Assembly (NCBI GenBank): GCA_020634575.1
Contig: JACKBM010000036.1
Location: 6,373-70,372, forward strand
Origin: Ardenticatenales bacterium
GTDB lineage: Bacteria > Chloroflexota > Anaerolineae > Promineifilales > Promineifilaceae
Reading direction: 5' to 3'
DNA: 64,000 nt
Shown: one piece after another, positions 59,760 to 64,000 of the stretch
Layout of the letters: every line of letters begins with the position of its first letter
How positions within the stretch are numbered: position 1 is the first letter of the stretch
Translations under genes and position numbers: made by a program
Notes under the pieces: generated by a model
Seen by the model: the letters and a program-made list of their open reading frames with translations, nothing else
The model's database searches: none
Told to the model about the DNA's origin: nothing

Positions 59760-59883
59760 GGGCCCGGGCCCTCCTAAACAGGTTGCCAGCCATAAACCAG
59801 TACAAGAAACTGACGGTTGCATTATGGGGGATTGGCTCGTTTCGCGGTATTAACTGTTTTACGCTGCTGAGGGGTTGGTCAGT

Positions 59884-59990
59884 ACCTGTCGGGTTAGGCG
59901 CCGGTTGTCCGTACCCGTCAGGTTAGACGTCAGGTTGGCAATACCGTCAGGTTAGGAGAACCCGTCAGGTTGGGGTACCTGTCAGGTTGG
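59884..59990. repeat. Cluster of six GTCAGGTTRG-like repeats
   Basis: The consensus ACCYGTCAGGTTRG occurs near 59884 (with GTCGGGTTAG), 59913, 59927 (short form ACGTCAGGTTGG), 59942, 59960 and 59977, always in the same direction. Spacing is irregular and far too short for a CRISPR. The cluster lies in the divergent spacer between the c-heme protein and the GNAT gene, where repeated regulator sites would fit. It could also be a small dispersed repeat. Confidence 0.7.
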
Positions 59991-60018
59991 CGCGCCGCTC
60001 ACGCGACGCAGCCAACCT

Positions 60019-60489
60019 TTGGGAATTACAATTCGCCAGCTATGCCTGACACCAACCCGGACAACGATGACCGAATTGGCAGCTCACCAATACCCTGCTG
60101 ACATCTCCTCTGCTGGCGGCCATGAACAAGCAGCTCATCCGCGCGCTGAAGGCCATCGTAACCCGATGACGCTGGCCCAATTGGAAGAGCGAATGGCCGG
60201 CTTCCTGGCCGGCGCCTACCAGGCCGCCATTTTTGTGGCTGAAAGACCGGCCGGTTACGCCCTCTGGCGCCCTGAACCAGACCATGTCTACCTGCGCCAG
60301 TTCTTCATCGCCCCCAAATATCGCCGCCGCGGCTTCGGCCGTCAGGCTATTGCGCTATTGCGGCAGGACGCCTGGCCCGGCCAGACACGGTTGCGGCTGG
60401 AGGTGCTGGTCGGGAACGAGAGCGGCATTGCGTTCTGGCGCTCAATCGGGCTGGAACCGTACTGCCTGACGATGGAGATGGCGTTATAG
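60019..60489 (+). CDS. GNAT family N-acetyltransferase
   Basis: The 156-residue protein has the acetyl-CoA loop RRRGFGRQAIALL (about residues 100-112) preceded by YLRQFFIAPKY, then LRLEVLVGNESGIAFWRSIGL, the usual GNAT end. It transfers an acetyl group from acetyl-CoA to an amine; the acceptor is unknown. The start is uncertain: TTG 60019 gives the typical ITIRQL beginning, while ATG 60067 would lose the first strand. Confidence 0.88.
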   Translation: MGITIRQLCLTPTRTTMTELAAHQYPADISSAGGHEQAAHPRAEGHRNPMTLAQLEERMAGFLAGAYQAAIFVAERPAGYALWRPEPDHVYLRQFFIAPKYRRRGFGRQAIALLRQDAWPGQTRLRLEVLVGNESGIAFWRSIGLEPYCLTMEMAL

Positions 60490-60520
60490 TAGTAGCCTGA
60501 ACACGGACCTGGAGGTTTTT

Positions 60521-61108
60521 ATGCTGCCGGACGATGGCTACGACGAAATATTTACCGACCTGGACCTGGCAGAAGCGGTGTTGACCGGCCGGTCCTTCGA
60601 AGATTGCACCTTCAGCAACTGCAAACTCAACAACGCCAACCTGCAGCATTGCCGCTTCCTGCGCTGCCGCTTTGAAAATTGCGATCTCAGCCTCAGCGAC
60701 ATCAGCTTTAGCAGCTTCTGCCAATCCAGCTTCTTCGATTGCCGCCTCCTGGGGCTGAATTGGGCCGCCGCCGCCTGGGAAAACTGCCGCTTCGGCAAAC
60801 CGCTCTTTTTTAAGGGCTGCCTGCTTAACCACAGCACGTTTATCGGCCTGGAACTGGCCGGCCTCAATCTCACCGACTGCCAGGCCCATGACGTCGACTT
60901 CCGCCAGGCCAAATTGAGCAAGGCAAACTTTAGCGGCAGCGATCTGGCAGAAGCGATCTTCCACGAGACCGACCTGAGCCAGGCCGACCTGCGCAGCGCG
61001 CGCAACTATCGTATCAACCCCGGCGAAAACAACATTAGCAAAGCCCGCTTCGCCCTGCCGGAGGCGCTGGGCCTGCTCTACAGCCTTGATATCCGGCTGG
61101 ATGAATAG
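60521..61108 (+). CDS. Pentapeptide-repeat protein
   Basis: The 195-residue protein is built of A(N/D)LxX-type pentapeptides, for example FEDCTFSNCKLNNANLQHC and DFRQAKLSKANFSGSDL, in two blocks separated by a less regular stretch near residues 75-95. The tail NYRINPGENNISKARFALP resembles the end of McbG/YjbI-like members. The fold is a right-handed quadrilateral beta-helix that can mimic DNA; some relatives (Qnr, McbG) protect DNA gyrase. Whether this one does is unknown. GGAGG lies just before the ATG. Confidence 0.9.
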   Translation: MLPDDGYDEIFTDLDLAEAVLTGRSFEDCTFSNCKLNNANLQHCRFLRCRFENCDLSLSDISFSSFCQSSFFDCRLLGLNWAAAAWENCRFGKPLFFKGCLLNHSTFIGLELAGLNLTDCQAHDVDFRQAKLSKANFSGSDLAEAIFHETDLSQADLRSARNYRINPGENNISKARFALPEALGLLYSLDIRLDE

Positions 61109-61117
61109 GAATTTTTT

Positions 61118-61301
61118 GCCACGGATTAACACGGATTAGGCACGGATTTCTTTTTTTCTTTGCCGCAGATTGCGCAGATTTCGCAGAAGATTTTTTGGTG
61201 GTTAGTCTCGCTCTAGCCTGCTATTTTTAGAATCGCGAGACCAAAAAATCCCCTAATCCGCGCAATCTGCGGCAAAAGAAAAATCCGTGTTAATCCGTGG
61301 C
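61118..61301. repeat. Long nested palindromic intergenic element (MITE-like)
   Basis: The outer arms are a perfect 20-bp inverted repeat (61118-61137 and 61282-61301; GCCACGGATTAACACGGATT on the left). A second pair TTTGCCGCAGATTGCGC (61159-61175) matches 61260-61276, and a third pair GATTTTTTGGT (61189-61199) matches 61240-61250. The whole can fold into one long hairpin. The words CACGGATTAACACGGATT and GCCGCAGATTGCGCAGATT recur as dispersed repeats in many bacterial genomes. No transposase is nearby. Confidence 0.8.
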
Positions 61302-61322
61302 CAAGTCCCCCTTGGAGGAAGA

Positions 61323-62255
61323 ATGGTTCACGGAACGCATAATGCCGTCGCCGACGAGCGCAACGAGAATGTCCTGATTTATGTGAATGGGGAGCTCTTC
61401 CCTCGCAACGAAGCCAAAATCTCCGTTTTCGACAGCGGTTACCTGGTCGGCGACGGCGTTTGGGAGGCGCTGCGGCTGCACGAAGGGGTGCTGGTCTTTC
61501 TCGACGAGCATCTCAATCGGCTTTACCAGGGCGCGGCCACCATCGGCATGGACATCGGCATGAGCCGGGAGGAGCTGGTGGCGGAGATCTGGCGCGTCCT
61601 GAAGGCTAACCAGATGGAGGATGGCGTCCATGTCCGCTTTATGCTCACCCGCGGTATCAAAAAGACGCCCTCACAAGACCCGCGGCTAACGATTTCCGGC
61701 CCCAATCTGGTGATCATCGCCGAACACAAGCAGGCGTCCGGCGAAAGCCGGAACAAGGGAGTGAAGCTGTTCACCTCCACCATTCGCCGCGGCTCACCGG
61801 ACTACCTGGACCCGCGCCTCAACTGCCACAGCAAGCTGCATGAGGTGATGGCCCTCGTCCAGGCGATCGAGGCGGGCGCCGATGAGGCGTTGATGCTGGA
61901 TATTCATGGCTTCGTCGCCACCTGCAACGCCACCAACTTCTTCATGATCAAGGACGGCGAACTCTGGACCTCAACCGGGCAATATTGCATGAACGGGATC
62001 ACGCGGGGCAAGGTGATCAAGGTGGCCCGCCAAGCCGGCATCCCATGTTACGAGAAAAACTTCTCGCTCTTTGACGTTTACGGCGCGGACGAAGCGTTCG
62101 TCACCGGCACCTTCGGTGGCCTGACGCCGGTTTATGACGTCGACGGCCGGACGATCGGCGACGGTGGCGCTGGCCCGCTAACACTCCGGCTTGAGGCGCT
62201 GTACCGCGACGAGATCCATCGCGCCGTCCGCGCCGCCAAAGGCACCCAGGCGTGA
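61323..62255 (+). CDS. Class IV aminotransferase (branched-chain/D-amino acid type)
   Basis: The 310-residue protein has the fold-type IV PLP pattern: YVNGELFPRNEAKISVFDSGYLVGDGVWEALR at the start, VRFMLTRGIKK, the PLP Lys in NCHSKLHEV, EALMLDIHGFVATCNATNFFMIKDGELW and GITRGKVIKVARQAGI. The enzymes transaminate branched-chain amino acids or D-amino acids. The substrate cannot be chosen here. GGAGG at 61315-61319 sets the start. The stop overlaps the start of the sulfotransferase-like gene, so the two are coupled. Confidence 0.93.
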   Translation: MVHGTHNAVADERNENVLIYVNGELFPRNEAKISVFDSGYLVGDGVWEALRLHEGVLVFLDEHLNRLYQGAATIGMDIGMSREELVAEIWRVLKANQMEDGVHVRFMLTRGIKKTPSQDPRLTISGPNLVIIAEHKQASGESRNKGVKLFTSTIRRGSPDYLDPRLNCHSKLHEVMALVQAIEAGADEALMLDIHGFVATCNATNFFMIKDGELWTSTGQYCMNGITRGKVIKVARQAGIPCYEKNFSLFDVYGADEAFVTGTFGGLTPVYDVDGRTIGDGGAGPLTLRLEALYRDEIHRAVRAAKGTQA

Positions 62256-62992
62256 CGATGGCTGAGGTCACGCGCATTTGCGTCTGGAGCGGGCCGCGCA
62301 ATATCTCGACCGCGCTCATGTACTCGTTTGCCCAGCGAGCTGACACGACCGTCTACGATGAGCCGCTTTACGCCCATTACCTGGCCCGCTCCCCCGCCCG
62401 CGAATACCATCCCGGCGCCGCCGAGGTGCTGGCCACGATGGAAAACGACGGCGCCAGCGTGGTGCGCGACCTCATTCTTGGTCCCCAGCCCACGCCAGTC
62501 GCCTTTTTCAAGCAGATGACCCATCATCTGTACGAGTTGGACCAGGCGTTTATGGCCCAGACCGTCAACGTCATCCTGACGCGGGACCCGCTGGAGATGC
62601 TGCCATCCTATGCCAAAAATGTGGAGCAGCCTACGCTCTACGATGTTGGCTATGCGCAGCATATCGAGCTGTTAGCTTATCTACGCTCGTTGGGCCAGGA
62701 GCCGCCGGTCCTGGACTCGCGCCTGACGCTGTTGAACCCGCGCGGCGTCCTCAGCCAGCTTTGCGCGCAGATCGGCATCCCCTTTGACGAGGCGATGCTG
62801 GGCTGGCCGGCCGGTCCGCGCCCGTTTGATGGCGCCTGGGCACCCTACTGGTATGCCAGCGTCCATCGCTCAACCGGCTTCCAGCCTTACCAGCCGAAAG
62901 CAGACCCGTTTCCCGATCACCTGCGTCCGCTGCTGGCCGAATGCCGCCCTTTTTATGAGGCGTTGGCGGCGTTGGCCATTCGGGGCATATGA
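62252..62992 (+). CDS. Sulfotransferase family protein
   Basis: The 246-residue protein begins RICVWSGPRNISTALMYSFAQRADTTVYDEPLYAHYL, with the 5'-phosphosulfate-binding loop (SGPRNISTALM). NVILTRDPLEMLPSYAKN fits the 3'-phosphate-binding strand and helix. The fold is like PAPS-dependent sulfotransferases, but the acceptor is unknown; related proteins are found next to class IV aminotransferases in other bacteria. The start is GTG 62252 (overlapping the previous stop) or ATG 62258. Confidence 0.87.
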   Translation: MTMAEVTRICVWSGPRNISTALMYSFAQRADTTVYDEPLYAHYLARSPAREYHPGAAEVLATMENDGASVVRDLILGPQPTPVAFFKQMTHHLYELDQAFMAQTVNVILTRDPLEMLPSYAKNVEQPTLYDVGYAQHIELLAYLRSLGQEPPVLDSRLTLLNPRGVLSQLCAQIGIPFDEAMLGWPAGPRPFDGAWAPYWYASVHRSTGFQPYQPKADPFPDHLRPLLAECRPFYEALAALAIRGI

Positions 62993-63179
62993 GCACGGCG
63001 CTTTACACCGGCCGGTAGATGCCCTACCATAGCAATCATGCTGGCGTTGACAGTTCCCTTACAGCACACAGGTGCGTTAGCGTACCCTGGCGTATCGCGC
63101 TATCAGACCACTTCTCAGGTTCGATGGGGCCGCGCGCGTAGCTACGCCGCAGCGGCGGTCAACCAGCCGGGAGGCTGCC

Positions 63180-64000
63180 ATGCCTGACGTCTGGGAACCG
63201 CTGCGTTCGCATGATCTGACCTGGTATCTGGGCACGATGGGTTATGGCTATCGCGACTGGCAGAATGGCATTTTTTACCCCGATGGATTGGCCAAGAACC
63301 GGCAGTTAAGCCGCTATAGCGAAGTGTTTAATGCGGTGGAGATGGACAATACGTTTTACGCCATCCCCGCCGTCGACCAGGTGAAACGCTGGGGGGCGCA
63401 GGTACCGGCCGGTTTTCAATTCTGCCCCAAAACCCCGCGCGATATCACCCACGAAGGCCGCCTGGCCCAAAGCGACGAGCTGATGGCGGCGTTTCTCAGC
63501 GCCATGCGCCATTTCGAGGACAAACTCGGCATCATCCTGATCCAGTTTCCGCCAGACTTCACGCGCATCAACATTGACGACGTCGCCGGCTTCCTCGCCA
63601 AATTGCCCACGGATCTGCGCTACGCCGTCGAATTCCGCCACCGTTCCTGGCATGCTGCCGTCACCGGCGAGATGCTCCAGGCGCACAACATCTGTTGGGT
63701 CTCCGCTGAATATCTCTACATGCCCCAACGGATCTACAAGACCACAGATTTCTTCTACGTCCGCTTCCTCGGCCGCCACGGCACCTTTGAGCACAAGACC
63801 CACGAGCAAATCGACCGTGGCGACCGGCTAGAAGCCTGGTGGATTGACATCCAGCAGCGCGCTGAAGGCATCAACACCGTCTACACCTTCTTCAACAACG
63901 ATTATTCCGGCCACTCCCCCACCACCTGCAACCGCTTCAAATCCCTGGTCGGCCTGCCCACCGTCCCCACCGTCCCCTCCCGCCAACAGCGCCTCCTGTA
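63180..64000 (+). CDS. DUF72 family protein, cut by the window end
   Basis: An open frame of 273 codons runs to the last base. DUF72 landmarks are WYLGTMGYGYRDWQNGIFYP, VEMDNTFYAIP, FCPKTPRDITHEGRL, LIQFPPDF, YAVEFRHRSW, FYVRFLGRHG and TVYTFFNNDYSGHSPTTCNRF. The family is TIM-barrel-like and functionally unassigned. GGGAGG lies a few bases before the ATG at 63180. The visible part is nearly full length, and the last two bases are TA, so the stop may be at base 64001. Confidence 0.92.
   Translation, partial: MPDVWEPLRSHDLTWYLGTMGYGYRDWQNGIFYPDGLAKNRQLSRYSEVFNAVEMDNTFYAIPAVDQVKRWGAQVPAGFQFCPKTPRDITHEGRLAQSDELMAAFLSAMRHFEDKLGIILIQFPPDFTRINIDDVAGFLAKLPTDLRYAVEFRHRSWHAAVTGEMLQAHNICWVSAEYLYMPQRIYKTTDFFYVRFLGRHGTFEHKTHEQIDRGDRLEAWWIDIQQRAEGINTVYTFFNNDYSGHSPTTCNRFKSLVGLPTVPTVPSRQQRLL

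Larger units (their letters stand above)
2001..63412. repeat. CCGGCCGG highly iterated palindrome (dispersed, about 52 copies)
   Basis: I marked 52 copies of the 8-base palindrome CCGGCCGG by eye. First bases are at 2001, 2646, 4185, 5393, 5913, 6909, 7438, 8919, 11493, 11936, 11973, 12123, 13084, 15720, 17606, 18358, 21657, 22106, 23518, 26534, 26629, 28294, 30504, 32853, 33753, 34592, 35632, 36381, 38662, 39224, 39902, 46246, 46688, 47093, 47964, 48018, 48451, 50113, 51560, 53847, 57234, 57595, 57803, 57986, 58519, 59548, 59651, 60247, 60585, 62807, 63008 and 63405. About three would be expected at this composition. Most are flanked by A or T, often as ACCGGCCGGT. They lie in coding sequence in different frames and on both gene orientations. 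This behaviour is that of HIP1-type palindromes. Confidence 0.85.

Noticed and set aside
59884..59990. CRISPR-like array
   Set aside because: Repeats are only about 13 bases, gaps run from none to about 15 bases, and no cas genes are present.

Overview
The window is one chromosomal segment from a GC-rich bacterium. It has no rRNA, tRNA, insertion sequence, prophage or CRISPR array that I can see. My best guess is an uncultured Chloroflexota lineage (Anaerolineae/Caldilineae-like). The reasons are the secreted proteins with Pro/Thr-rich linkers, the many GAF-domain sensors, a LexA box of the GAAC-N4-GTTC type, and the mix of CRTAC1, spondin, LysM and bacterial SH3 surface proteins. This is an inference from gene content, not from a phylogenetic marker.

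Layout. 0-9 kb: a truncated membrane protein, a double-spondin secreted protein, a thioesterase and a GAF response regulator on the minus strand, a Roadblock/LC7 protein, a polyanionic LysM lipoprotein and a membrane-anchored SH3 protein. 9-23 kb: lipoamide dehydrogenase, a CDP-alcohol transferase coupled to a double SDR, a SirB1-like protein, PlsC, pyruvate kinase, an AAA ATPase followed by two lipid-related enzymes, and a hybrid histidine kinase whose phospho-acceptor His is replaced by Tyr. 22-34 kb: secreted proteins (CRTAC1-like and a C-terminally anchored one), PspC, a (p)ppGpp-hydrolase-like HD protein, the yggS-yggT-DUF167 cluster, a strong candidate small RNA, a phosphatase, endonuclease III, a methyltransferase, a degenerate Nudix protein, a coiled-coil protein and AsnRS. 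34-44 kb: a glycan-assembly region of glycosyltransferases, a polytopic transferase, a methyltransferase and an LPG-synthase/flippase-like protein. 43.6-49.8 kb: a strongly promoted repeat surface protein, a lipoprotein, then a coupled run (phosphodiesterase, APS-kinase-like protein, PrmC, TsaC, SH3 anchor). 49.8-53 kb: a second glycan cassette (GT4, TagA/WecG type, epimerase). 53-57 kb: a soluble FtsK-like ATPase, LexA and a gamma-glutamyltransferase. 57-64 kb: a large secreted c-heme protein resembling the hydrazine synthase alpha subunit, a GNAT, a pentapeptide-repeat protein, a class IV aminotransferase coupled to a sulfotransferase, and a DUF72 protein cut by the window end.

The most notable non-gene signals are four. 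(1) The octamer CCGGCCGG occurs about 52 times, far above expectation, like the cyanobacterial HIP1 palindrome, with an empty stretch at 39.9-46.2 kb. (2) A roughly 104-nt candidate sRNA at 28031-28134 has a near-consensus promoter, a terminator and several exposed UCCC motifs. (3) Two nested intergenic palindromes (36962-37138 and 61118-61301) look like MITE-type elements. (4) Six copies of a GTCAGGTTRG-like repeat lie at 59884-59990. Several genes also have a -10 box so close to the start codon that the mRNA would be leaderless.
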